From: Actinomortierella ambigua
Taxonomy: Eukaryota; Mortierellomycota; Mortierellomycetes; Mortierellales; Mortierellaceae
Direction: 5' to 3'
Assembly (NCBI GenBank): GCA_016098155.1
Contig: JAAAJB010000574.1
Location: 1 to 22,064, forward strand
DNA length: 22,064 bases
The position numbers were made by a program, and so were the translations under genes. Below, in pieces: positions 1-8,874 of this stretch. The notes beneath the pieces were generated by a model, which was not told the origin of the DNA, did not search any database, and saw nothing but the letters and a program-made list of their open reading frames with translations. Each line of letters starts with the position of its first letter. Positions within the stretch are counted from its first letter, which is position 1.

Positions 1-400
1 GGCGAGGTGTCGAACAGAGCGATGTCGAGGCAGTCAAATGGTTCACCAAGGCGGCAATCCAAGGGAATTCATTTGGACAATTCATTCTTGGATGGATGTA
101 CGAGAAAGGGCGAGGTGTCGAACAGAGCGATGTCGAGGCAGTCAAATGGTTCGCCAAAGCAGCCAGCCAAGGGGATCGAGATGGGCAAGTCGGCCTTGCA
201 TTGATGTACATGAATGGGCGAGGTGTCGAAAAGGGCGATATCGAGGCAGTCAAAAGGTTCACCAAGGCAGACAGCCAAGGGGACCAGATGCACTAATCAA
301 CCTTGGGATGATGTACAAGAATGGGCAAGGTGTCGAACAGAGCGATGTCAAGGCGATCGAATAGTACCGCAAAAGGTGCATTCCAAGGAACTGAATCTTG
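1..400 (+). pseudogene. Sel1-repeat (TPR-like) protein, 3' part, decayed
   Basis: The frame starting at base 3 encodes tandem 36-residue Sel1-like repeats with the usual pattern (LGxMYxxGxGVEQSDVEAVKWF, then KAAxQG). Repeat units begin with the same cgaggtgtcgaa at 3, 111 and 219, an exact 108-nt period. The fourth begins at 326, 107 nt on, so one base has been lost near 284. The original frame therefore stops at 294-296, while repeat 4 continues in the next frame and meets TAG at 362-364 where the family expects Trp. A further shift follows, because KGAFQG-like coding resumes in yet another frame near 375. Sel1 repeats form alpha-helical solenoids that act as protein-interaction scaffolds. 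The 5' end lies outside the window. One shift could be a sequencing error, but three lesions in about 100 nt argue for a genuine relic. Confidence 0.8.
3..364 (+). repeat. 108-nt tandem repeat coding for Sel1 units
   Basis: There are three and a half units with starts at 3, 111, 219 and 326. Units 1, 2 and 4 share gtcgaacagagcgatgtc almost exactly, which suggests recent unit duplication before decay. The 107-nt last interval marks the frameshift. Confidence 0.85.
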
Positions 401-595
401 CTACTGAAATTTAATAGTACACTTTTTGATTATGATTTTTGGGGAGCGTGCCAACATATTATAGATGAGATGCGTAGTCTGCCATCCCTCTTTATTTCAT
501 ATAGGACAACACTGGATGTCGGCAGAACGGGGCGGCGACTCGAAATAAGTGTCAAGTTCAGTTGTTGTTGGTTTTTTTTTCTTTCACAAAGATCC

Positions 596-603
596 TATAT
601 AAA
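596..603 (+). promoter_or_regulatory. TATA box of the forward small coiled-coil gene
   Basis: TATATAAA sits inside the block gatcctatataaaggggtcttccctgcaataa. Nearly the same block occurs on the minus strand at about 1558-1590 upstream of the reverse paralogue. Conservation between the two copies supports it as a core promoter. The ATG is unusually far away (992), apparently because extra sequence lies between them. Confidence 0.6.
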
Positions 604-754
604 GGGGTCTTCCCTGCAATAAGCATCTCGTTAACTAAGTCTCATGTTTTCACCTCTTCAAGTGTTGCTTCAGACACACACACACATACTCTGTGAAAGA
701 TTAGCATCCGTCTCGCCCTACTGACAAATCGATATGTCTACTTGTTCCAAACCC

Positions 755-990
755 CTGTTACCTCCCTACTTTAAATTCTTCGGCCCCTTTTTTATTTGAA
801 TCCTCATCATACCAAAATCGCCACTGTAATCCTCGTACAAATTTAAATACCATGACTCCTCCCAAAGATATATTTTTTTCTTACCTATTTTTGCACCTGA
901 ATAAAATACACTAGAAACACAGAGGCCCTTCCTCTCCTTTGACCTCTTCTCGAACAACGAATCCACTTAGGATTTTGAGACTTCAAATAA
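755..990. mobile_element. AT-rich block absent from the paralogue, possible MITE-like insertion
   Basis: In the reverse paralogue about 165 nt separate TATA box and ATG; in the forward copy about 390 nt do. Similarity in the leader (gtctac...cc...aaac) fades near 755, and the extra sequence runs up to the ATG. It carries an imperfect inverted repeat: TTATTTGAATCCTCA at 792-806 against the complement of TGAGACTTCAAATAA at 976-990 (13 of 15 bases match). No clear target-site duplication is visible, and the block could equally be old leader sequence lost from the other copy, or a leader intron. Confidence 0.3.
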
Positions 991-991
991 G

Positions 992-1201
992 ATGGATATT
1001 GATCCGCCCATGGCACCCAACACGAGTGTTCATTCCCCCTCCATTGCTGTCACCACGTCTGAGCGTCAGGTGCACGTTGACGGTCTCCGAGAGCAGGTCG
1101 AAAGACTTGAGTCTCTAGTCGAGGACTTCAACTCTGCAGCTGATGCTCGTCTCCTCAAGATCGCTGTTTTAAAGTATCGTGAAATGAGAGAGATCTTTTA
1201 G
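992..1201 (+). CDS. Small coiled-coil protein, function unknown (69 aa)
   Basis: The product begins MDIDPPMAP and contains a predicted heptad region (VDGLREQVERLESLVEDF, then ADARLLKIAVLKYREM) that should form a short helix or coiled coil. I do not recognise a family. The reading frame is supported by a diverged inverted copy at 1198-1410 that keeps MDID, TSE.Q.HVDGLRE.VERLE.LV and ADARLLK. It has no signal peptide and no membrane segment. The gene ends at TAG 1199-1201, overlapping the stop of the reverse copy. The last residues (MREIF) differ from the copy (LSDA), so the C-terminus may have been remodelled at the inversion junction. Confidence 0.55.
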   Translation: MDIDPPMAPNTSVHSPSIAVTTSERQVHVDGLREQVERLESLVEDFNSAADARLLKIAVLKYREMREIF

Positions 1202-1410
1202 GCATCACTCAGTTCTCGATACTCGAGAGCTGCAATTTGAGAAGGCGAGCATCGGCTTCTGACTTGAGGGTCACAACAAGAGCCTCAAGTCTTTCAACGT
1301 GTTCTCTGAGACCATCAACATGCAGCTGGTTCTCAGACGTTATGGCAGCAATGGAAGAGGTAGAAGGAAGGATTGTTGGTGTTGAAAGTCATAGACTTGT
1401 CAATGTCCAT
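1198..1410 (-). pseudogene. Inverted, frameshifted copy of the small coiled-coil gene
   Basis: On the minus strand an ATG at 1410 opens MDIDKSMTFNTN, matching the start of the forward gene, but a net insertion of about 7 nt changes frame and the reading ends early with HCCHNV. The homologous coiled-coil region resumes in another frame (SEN.LHVDGLREHVERLEALV, then ADARLLK). A second indel is needed to read the equivalent of LKYREM as LEYRELSDA before TAA at 1198-1200. The two genes are tail to tail, with stops overlapping by two bases. It may be a pseudogene or, less likely, encode a short truncated peptide. Confidence 0.65.
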
Positions 1411-1573
1411 CTTGTCGTTTTGGGATGTAGACACGTTGTGTGTGTGAATGAGTGTATGTGTATGTGTAGGTGAGTGTATGAGGCAACACTTGTTGACGTT
1501 AAAAAAAGTGAAATTTGGATCCCAAGTTAACGAAATGGAAGAAGTCTGCGTTGCTTTATTGCAGGGAGGACCC

Positions 1574-1583
1574 TTTTTATATA
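1574..1583 (-). promoter_or_regulatory. TATA box of the reverse copy
   Basis: The minus strand reads TATATAAAAA within gatcctatataaaaagggtcctccctgcaataa, the counterpart of the forward promoter block at 591-621. It lies about 165 nt upstream of the reverse ATG. Similarity continues further upstream (tgtcaaattcag against tgtcaagttcag), so the duplication included the promoter. Confidence 0.6.
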
Positions 1584-1833
1584 GGATCCTCTTAAAAAAA
1601 AAAAAGAACCCTGAATTTGACAGAATCAAAAGACGTGAGAAAGAACATGCCCGATGTGCATCGCCCACAAGAGATCTTTGGTCCCTGGTCTTTGGAGGTC
1701 AGGAGTGAGTAGGTATCCCCTCTTTGCACAGTTGCGAGTGAAAATAAAAAAAAGTGCTCTCTTTATTCCTTTTGTGGGCCGCAACATCAGGTCGCCTGAG
1801 AAATAACACAAAATAAAAAGAGAGGCACCACGT

Positions 1834-2538
1834 CTATTGTGTCAACCAAAGATAGAGCTTATCGTCCCAGAAACGGTCCTGCTCATCACCATCGTCGTCA
1901 AACGCGGCGGCGACAGAGCTCAATCGCCAAGCCTGGGTCTTATCCTCGGACGGAACCGAGAGTCCGATGTACGGTGGGTCCGCCTCATTCGGATATCGGC
2001 CGATGGCCATCGTCGGCGCGCTGCCGATTGGCCTCGCGGTCAGGATCTGGGTAATGCCGCCATTGAGCTTTTTCAGGATAAAAGGCTGTGGCACCTTGGC
2101 GTTCCACACCGGAAAGTCGGGAACCTTTGGGTCGTAGGCCAGGTAGAGACCCGTCTTTTTGTTCTGAAGGTGCATCTGATCGCCCCCGTTGGCGATCAAT
2201 TTCCAGATGGTGCCCTCGGACGGCTTGGCGACAAGACGGGCCGGATAACCGACTGCCTCTTCGACAATGCCAAGGAAGAGCCCTCCGTCGAGGACAATCT
2301 GATACTCGTCATCGAAGACAGCTGAAGCTCGGGATGGATGGCGGATGTAGTCATGCTGCTGCCATGGTTGCGTGCCATCCTCGTATAGGTCGACGAGTCC
2401 AGGCTCCTCAGAGGGCATACCAGAGGCCAAATTACCTAGTGACAGTCGGTAAGCTTTTTCGTCAGAGTGGAAGGTAGAGCAGACCTGGATGATGGCCAGC
2501 ACAAGAGCGGCGACGAGCACCGAGAGATAGCGGGCCAT
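1834..2538 (-). CDS. Secreted protein, probable beta-trefoil (protease inhibitor I66-like) fold
   Basis: The 234-residue product starts with a classical signal peptide (MARYLSVLVAALVLAIIQVC, residues 1-20, cut around 20-23). The mature part has repeated short beta-strand units with aromatic ends: YQIVLDGGLFLG (79-90), TIWKLI (110-115), TGLYLAY (129-135), PFILKKL (152-158), MAIG (177-180) and AWRLSS (203-208). This spacing resembles beta-trefoil inhibitors of the fungal I66 group, but this is inferred by eye and the N-terminal 55 mature residues are extra. The C-terminus is acidic (DDDGDEQDRFWDD). There are no introns. Start chosen at the ATG beginning the signal peptide, about 130 nt downstream of a TATA box. 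Alternative: another lectin-like secreted domain. Confidence 0.7.
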   Translation of the reverse strand: MARYLSVLVAALVLAIIQVCSTFHSDEKAYRLSLGNLASGMPSEEPGLVDLYEDGTQPWQQHDYIRHPSRASAVFDDEYQIVLDGGLFLGIVEEAVGYPARLVAKPSEGTIWKLIANGGDQMHLQNKKTGLYLAYDPKVPDFPVWNAKVPQPFILKKLNGGITQILTARPIGSAPTMAIGRYPNEADPPYIGLSVPSEDKTQAWRLSSVAAAFDDDGDEQDRFWDDKLYLWLTQ

Positions 2539-2668
2539 GGTGAGTGTGTTGTTGTTACTGCTACTGCTGCTGTTGTTGTTGGGTTGTTGGGTTTAGGCAA
2601 ATCGAGGTTGTAAAAGAGAAGGGGTAGCGTGCGAAGATGCTTCAAACAGGCGTGTTGGAACGGATTAC

Positions 2669-2676
2669 TTTTTATA
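2669..2676 (-). promoter_or_regulatory. TATA box of the secreted-protein gene
   Basis: The minus strand reads GGTATAAAAAGT. It lies about 130 nt upstream of the ATG at 2538, a normal distance for a fungal gene with a moderate leader. Confidence 0.55.
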
Positions 2677-3428
2677 CCACATCCAAAAAACTGGTTCACA
2701 TGTGTTTGTGTTGGTGAATGTGGTCTGGGGGATAGAGTAGTCTGTCCTTCATGCAAAGGCGACACAAAAATTCAGGGGTAGGGGAAACGGTGAAATCGTC
2801 GCGAAAGGATGCAGGTGCGCTACTTTCCTTTGACTGACTATGGTGTATGTCGGATGCATACCCTTCTGCAAAGCAAGGTTCACTATCCACGGGAGGAGAG
2901 GGGTGGGAGCGAAACTCTTGCGCTCGTGAGAAAACAAAAAAAGTCGCCGCTCATTTTTCAACAGTGCCACCAAGTAGTTCCTACGCTTGGCACTCCTCAA
3001 TCGTTTCCATCCCTACCTTGGTGATTCTGACTAGGAACGTCAAAGGTATAGGCTCTATTCTTAGCGATTGCCTTATTGCTTACGAGTTATAGATAGCAGT
3101 CTTACTGAAGATATATCAGACGGGTCGAATGTCTCACCCCCTCTTTATTTCGAATGAATGAGCTCATGGCATCTAGAGACACTACCATTGAGCAGGTATT
3201 ATAAGGTGATAATGTACATGGAATATGGATGGCGGGTTTGCCAGGGGATGACTCTTGAAGTTGGCGGAGATTGTGCAACAGGCAGAGTCGAGTCTTGAGC
3301 AAAACAATTTTTTTTCTCCGGTGGGACCACGGAGAGGAGATGGTTACACCACGGTCTTTGGTCTCTGGCGAGGATGGTTGCCACCAAAAAGAGGAAAAAA
3401 AAAGTAATATCCTGCTCGTTCTTTCTTT
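2677..3428. other. Intergenic region, no gene seen
   Basis: This lies between the promoter of the secreted-protein gene and the 3' end of the RRM gene, both on the minus strand. Open frames here are short, lack recognisable domains and overlap on both strands. The part next to 3428 is presumably the RRM gene's 3' untranslated region. Confidence 0.6.
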
Positions 3429-3911
3429 TTAGAGTGAGGCCTGTGCCTGTGAGCTATTTCGACTGCCTCCAGCACGAAGCTGCTGCTGCTGATGTTGTCT
3501 TGCCCTACCGGGTACCTGCTTCTCTACAGGTGGTTGTTGAGGCCCTGTTCGGCTGGCACGATCGACCAGGATCGAGCGACCATCGAGCTCTGACTGGTGC
3601 ATCTTCTCAATGGCGGCAGTCGCGGCCTCCTCGGTTGTAAATGTGACAAACCCAAAGCCACGCGGCCGGCCTGTGTCCTTGTCGTAAACGACTGTGGCTT
3701 CCTCGATCGTTCCAAAGCAAGAGAAGGCGTCCCGAAGCGAGTCATCGGTTGTGACCCAGGCTAGGTTCTTGATGAAGAGTCTGGCCACGGGCGCCGTTGA
3801 CCGTGAGCTGGAATCTTGGCTACTGTCGCTGTGGGTGGGGCTATGGGAGCGTGGAGACGATGTTGGCGTGGGCGAGCGAGTAGAGGGCGGTGTTTGGAGG
3901 TGTGACGACAT
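3429..3911 (-). CDS. Small RNA-binding protein with one RRM
   Basis: The 160-residue product has a Ser/Pro/Thr-rich N-terminus (1-40), one RNA recognition motif (about 44-118) and a Gln/Arg-rich tail ([17 protein letters not shown]). RNP2 is LFIKNL (45-50) and RNP1 is RGFGFVTF (84-91), with the aromatic residues that stack on RNA bases. The layout resembles single-RRM, glycine-rich-type RNA-binding proteins that act on mRNA processing or stability, but the exact orthologue cannot be named. The frame is open well upstream of 3911. I chose the ATG at 3911 because the upstream extension is basic, low-complexity and untypical of a protein N-terminus. No intron is needed. Confidence 0.85.
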   Translation of the reverse strand: MSSHLQTPPSTRSPTPTSSPRSHSPTHSDSSQDSSSRSTAPVARLFIKNLAWVTTDDSLRDAFSCFGTIEEATVVYDKDTGRPRGFGFVTFTTEEAATAAIEKMHQSELDGRSILVDRASRTGPQQPPVEKQVPGRARQHQQQQLRAGGSRNSSQAQASL

Positions 3912-4868
3912 GTTATTGTTTGGATGTTCGTTGTTGTTTTTGTTGTGAGGCGAGAGGTGTGTACAGGATAGTTTTTGAAGTGAAGGAAGGGGAGAAAGAA
4001 GAGGCGTTGCGCGCAAAGAGTGATAGTGGAAGAGAAGATTGTCAGCGACAATGTTTTTATGGAGAAGAAAAGAAGAATGTGTGGCGAACAAGAGTCGGAG
4101 GGATTTAAAAAAAAAACATACAGAGACGGGGGTGGTCAATCAACTACGTAGCACCCCTGTTGTTGCTGTCTCATATTGACGGAGAATATTTAAGGAATCC
4201 ATCCTTCATTAGCAGCAGCCGCAGAAAAAAAAGAGGTTGCGGAGAATCGCGGGGCAGCAATGGGTCAGGGCAGACATACAATTGGCTGGGATCGCCCTCG
4301 ACTGTACAACCAGTGAAACTTGTTCCTGGGAAGTGGGTCCAACCCCGCATTTTCGTCCAAGTCTGTAGACTCTTGCGCCCACCCCACCCCATCGCCATCC
4401 TTCCTGTCAATCCAGGCTTGCAAGGAAGGAGGGTGTCATAGTGAAGGAGTATTGTTGTCTAGAACGCTGCGAGAGGAAAAGTGTGGAGGGTCCGCAGGTG
4501 CAAATCATGCTGTGGAACCACCAAAAGAGAGCCGGCATGAGGAGGACAAACATAAACAATTCTCTCCCGCCGGATGTTTTCCTGTCCCGTTTCAAGTTTC
4601 CCGAGACCATGCAGGACATTCCAAGGCGTGTCGAAGTAATTCATTGCCCACAAGGAGTCAACGCTTGGCAGAGGGAAGCCATTCAATGGGGGTTGAGATA
4701 ACAGAGGGGAAAACGTGGCCCGCCTAATACCTCCTTTCAAAGTCCGCAACGACAAATTGACGTCAGAAAGTCCAAAAAAAGGAGCTGGAGTTTGTACCCT
4801 TTTTTTTTGTGCGTGGATATGCATGTGTGTGTCTGTGTGAGTATGTGTGAATTATGATACAGGTAAAA
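3912..4868. other. Intergenic region between RRM gene and INTS13, no gene seen
   Basis: It holds the promoter and leader of the RRM gene (minus strand, proximal to 3911) and the 3' flank of INTS13 (proximal to 4868), where a TG-rich microsatellite lies at about 4821-4850. Open frames of up to 121 codons occur on both strands, but none shows a domain, signal peptide or biased composition. Confidence 0.6.
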
Positions 4869-7800
4869 CTAGATCATTCCGTTGAACCCGCCATTCTCTG
4901 CCACTGGCGTTCGGCCTGCAAAGTCCTGTAACCGTGGCCGTTTGATTTGTCGGCGCGCAAGCAGATATTGCTGTTTCTGGTAGACCTGCTGATACTGGCC
5001 TAAGAGTGAGTTGGGTGGTGCCGGCGGCAGCCTGCTGACCATGTTGGGAAGCAATGTGACAGAGAGAGCATTTGAGTCCAGAAGACCGTCACTGCCGCTG
5101 CCAGTGCCTTCCAATTCCATGGCCAAGGTCGATGTGGGTGTGATAATGGTTGCCGTTGAGGTTGTTGCCTGGTGTGGGTTGTGGCTGTTGACAACATTGT
5201 TTCGCTGCGCACCGCGTCCTCCCCAGTATGCTTGCAAGAGCGAGCCTTCCTCTCCCATCTGCGTCTGGTACTCTAGCTCGGCGTCATCAATGGTCTCCCG
5301 TGATGGAGGGTCAGTGATAAGGTATGGCACAGGCTGTGTCTTTCCGGAAAGACTGAGCATCACGTCATTAATGACGCCATCGTCACCACCATCGTCACCA
5401 CCACCACCACCGCCGCCGCCACCTTGATTCGACGGCGAACTATTATTGCCGGCGTTGTTCCCTTGGTTCTGCATACCGCCTCGGAATCCACCGCGACCAC
5501 CGCGACCAGACATGCCTCCACCACGTGGGCCATGCTGGAATCGTGGGCCGCCTTGTTGTTGTGGTGTTGAGGGCTGACCATGAAGAGGAGGTGTCTGACC
5601 CATTTGCTGTTGTTGCTGGGCCATTTGCCTACGCCGCTGTGGTGGAATCAGCGTCTGCTTGACAACGGCGTGGTCGACGCCCTTTGGGGTGATTTTGGTC
5701 GACATGAGCTTGGCCACATCGCCATGGCCTTTAGAGACATCCTTGAACCGTTGACCAATCATCCACAAGTCTGCCAAAAGCCATTGCGCCGTGTTAATCC
5801 CTGGTCCAAACTTGTTATTGTTGTTTCGCCGGTTACCCTTGCCACCTGGCGGCGGCGGCGGTGGCCCTCCTGATGCTAGGTCAAACGCTTGCTGTTGTTG
5901 CTGTCCAAAGTGGCGGGCGTCGCTGACGAGTGTATCGAGTGCGCTCTCAACTATTTGCAGCCCTTCAGGATCCACCTGGGAAGCACACATGACTTTTCGG
6001 ACTTTGGAGACGAGTGTCTCCTGAAATGACGTGAGGGTATATGGCCGTCCACCTTCCCACTGACATAACCACCTAGTCTCGAGATCCATGAAAGTGGTTG
6101 TATGTACCAGCGACATATTGACGCTACTGGTCGATAGGGAAGCCTCTGTATCGTCATTTATGGCGTTGGGCGTTGCTGTAGGAGATGGTGAAAAAGCCGC
6201 ACCTGGTGCTTGCGCCAGGTTATTTTTGTGGAATAGTTGTTGCACATGCTGTGGAAGGGCTGGTGGATGCACTTGCGAAAAGGTGTTTGATTCGTCTGGG
6301 AACGATAGTGTGTCGCTCAGAATGGTGTTTGGCCTGATCACAGCGTCGATAAAGTCATCAAGTCGGATGGCACTACCGCTGCTGGCGAGACCAGATTCCT
6401 TGAGTGTGCTAGCTGCTTCTTCAAACCTCAGTCGCTCTGTCCCGGTATCTAGGCAGTGCAAAAGAACTTGTCCCCCATGGTTGTAGAGCGCATGGGTCGC
6501 CTCCTCAGATGACGTCCGCTTGAGCAAATGACATGCACCTACGGTAAGCAAGGCAACGTCAAGGGAAAAAGGATATTTGAGTACTGATAGGTCTCAAACC
6601 TGCTCGCTTGTCATTCTTCATATTTTGTCCACTAAATACCATCAGACCCCGCTGAAAACAGAGAGGAGACGAACATATTTGGCGAGACTGTCAAAGGATG
6701 CGCGCATTGCGTTGGTAGTGCACCTATTCGTTCCAGAAAGAAAAAGGGCGTATAGATTAAATATCATCAGTAAATTTCTCGAAACATTCGAGTCTCGTGA
6801 TACTGTAGTCCATGCTCCATGCTCTCACTTTACAGACTCCATTGACTCTTGAGCCATATTCGAGAGTTAATGCCTGCGATTCATTGGTCTGTAGTGCACG
6901 GTCAGATGCATGTTGGCTTTGTGGCGCTGCCACGGATCCTTGCACAGCTCGAAGGTGATCTGACTGGCAGAATAGCTCAATCAAGTTGTCTTCACGGTCT
7001 TTATCCTCTGTTGGCCAGCCCTTGATTCGCAGCACCTCTATATTCTGATTGCGTCTTAAGAAGAGGGCCGAAACGGCTTGCGTAATAGAGCTTTCGTCGG
7101 CTGCCACTACATTGAACAGAGAAGCAGAGTAGAGCTTCGAGTGCTATGGGTTTCGAGAAGAAAAGGTTGTAAAGGGCGGATAAATACCAAAAAAACGGCC
7201 CACTATTCCACTCGTAACAGTGTCTACTCAAACGCAGATGAATATTGCATACGTTGTAATTGAGAATGTCATTGCGCTTGTCGTTTGCATCTGCGGATAC
7301 CCGGACGATGTCGACATGGATGTTGGCAACCCTTTGAATACGTAGAGAACAGCAAGTTAATAATCACTACAAGTTTTCCCCTGGTATCCACTCTACTCTT
7401 TGATTTGCGGAGGAAAAAAAAAAGGTCAAGCTTACTTGCTTGCGCGGAGTGCGTCATAGAGTGAATCAAAACAGCCATGGAGGATCGCCTTGACATCACG
7501 TGCATCAATCATCCAGTCTGAGGAGGTGTTATCGACATTGGTCGCCGTGGTAACAGCCTTATCGTCGCTTTGATTTTTGTCAAAAAGTATCAAGACGATG
7601 TGGCCTTTGATCTTTGAGACTGGGCTGAGAAAGCTTGCAGGGATTGCCAACGAGGCGCCATGTGTGTCCTGAAAGACTTGGGGTGCAATTGTTCCAGATG
7701 TGCTACTACTTGGCTGCTGCCTTTCTGATTGGGATGGTTGCGAGGTCGTGGCTGCCAATGGCTCTAATATATGGGCCATAGCGCCGAGGATGGCATTCTC

Positions 7801-8571
7801 AATCCATTGGCTCGGGTCGATCGTTGGTGCGCTCGTGGTTGCTGGATCCAGTCCATCTTTTTCATCCTGTGTGTTGATTGTCTGTAGTTGGGAGCTGATC
7901 TACAAAGGAGAGCAAACGGCAACAGCAACATATAATGCTAGAGTGAGCCAGCTGGGTATCACAGTTGAGCAGTGTAAAACTAATGGCGATTGACGACATA
8001 CATGATGAAGCGACTGTTCCTTTGTTGCCCAGCCATTAAGGATATCGCTTGCACTTGATCGCATTCCAGGTGCAATATGGAGCGAGATCTATTGTTTTTT
8101 GTTTGAGTTGCCACACGCGAATGGCCATGGTAAAGAAGGACTGGGGTGTTCAGTACTAAAACAACATACGCGCCTGACAACGTCATTGAACGTGACAAAA
8201 AAAGATCTGTACCTGAGATCGAGGCACGCTCGCAGTCAAGTCGAGTGTCATCCGTGCATAGTGCAGAGCCGCATGGCCGCAGCTGGACCAGATTGAACAT
8301 GGCTCCAATCCAAGCTCTCTGTCGTCTATGACGACATTTGTAAAGAGGCAGTGTAAAACAAAAAACAATCCGATCTATCAGTAAGAGGTGCCGCAGGGAC
8401 AAGACTGGGGCTCTTCGTCTACACACTTCTTGCTCTCTGCCAGTCCCGAGATGCGCCAATGCCAACCTCCTCCACCCTCCCTTCATAATTACCCTCATCG
8501 CTGGCCAGAGACGATTGCAGACGCGCAGGGGCAGAATGGTCGAGGATGAAGACTGTTCTTACGCCTGGCAT
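4869..8571 (-). CDS. INTS13: Integrator complex subunit 13 (Asunder/Mat89Bb family), 7 exons
   Basis: Exons read 8571-8493, 8325-8213, 8088-8002, 7899-7436, 7331-7253, 7143-6834 and 6538-4869. All six introns are GT-AG (102-295 nt) with phases that join exactly, giving 933 residues. INTS13 landmarks occur in order: TVFILDH at 6-12 (start of the VWA-like domain), HAALHYARMTLDL near 44-56, DILNGWATKEQSL near 79-91, GHIVLILF near 192-199, NHGGQVLLH at 397-405, DLETRW near 529-534 and C-terminal LQDFAGR at 914-920. In animals INTS13 pairs with INTS14 and INTS10, and its C-terminus contacts the cleavage module of Integrator, the nuclear complex that cleaves snRNA and attenuated transcripts. Human INTS13 is about 700 residues. 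The extra length here is low-complexity sequence: Gln runs, poly-Pro (603-608), RGG repeats (about 716-731) and a poly-Gly run. Identification rests on remembered motifs, not a search. Confidence 0.86.
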
Positions 8572-8874
8572 TCGTTTCTTCTTTTTTATTGGTAATAAAG
8601 AGTTGGGGGCGGGGGCGAAATGCAAAAAAGCTTGAGGGCAACGGCATCACGGTATGTCATACCCCTTCCTCGCCAGACCCCTTAAATGCTCCATTATCAA
8701 TTTGATTTGATCCAAGAGTTCCAAGAGGTTCGACCAGATATTTTATTTATATTCAGCTCGCTCAATCCTTTTTTTCCTTATTCTCCATCAACTTCATCAC
8801 ATCACCAACCATCGGTCCCCGACCTCCCATCTCTATCTCCCTCTTTACTCTCTTACTCACACTTATTACTCAAC
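8572..8874. promoter_or_regulatory. Divergent promoter between INTS13 and MBF1
   Basis: The two start codons (8571 minus, 8875 plus) face away from each other across 303 bp. The MBF1 side (about 8764-8873) is a CT-rich leader typical of highly expressed fungal genes. The INTS13 side has a short purine-rich leader (aagaagaaacg before the ATG). No convincing TATA box is seen, so both are probably TATA-less. Confidence 0.6.

Noticed and set aside
3..364. CRISPR-like array
   Set aside because: The 108-nt repeats are contiguous and coding (Sel1 units), without spacers.
1837..2477. Plus-strand frames of 162 and 129 codons
   Set aside because: They are antisense to the secreted-protein gene and have no recognisable features.
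3912..4139. N-terminal extension of the RRM protein
   Set aside because: The frame is open but encodes Leu/Phe/His/Asn-rich sequence typical of translated leader. The ATG at 3911 gives a normal N-terminus.
4441..4824. Overlapping frames on both strands (86 and 121 codons)
   Set aside because: No domain, signal peptide or codon bias is visible, and the two frames occupy the same DNA.
8089..8212. Extra INTS13 exon reading VLNTPVLLYHGHSR between exons 2 and 3
   Set aside because: Including it requires a 26-nt intron or breaks the phase. The direct join of exon 2 to exon 3 is in phase and matches family spacing.
7980..8498. 172-codon minus-strand open frame
   Set aside because: It overlaps INTS13 exons 2 and 3 in the wrong frames. 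The spliced INTS13 model explains the coding signal.
8720..8740. GGTTCGACCAG resembling a tRNA B box
   Set aside because: No A box, acceptor stem or anticodon loop can be built around it.
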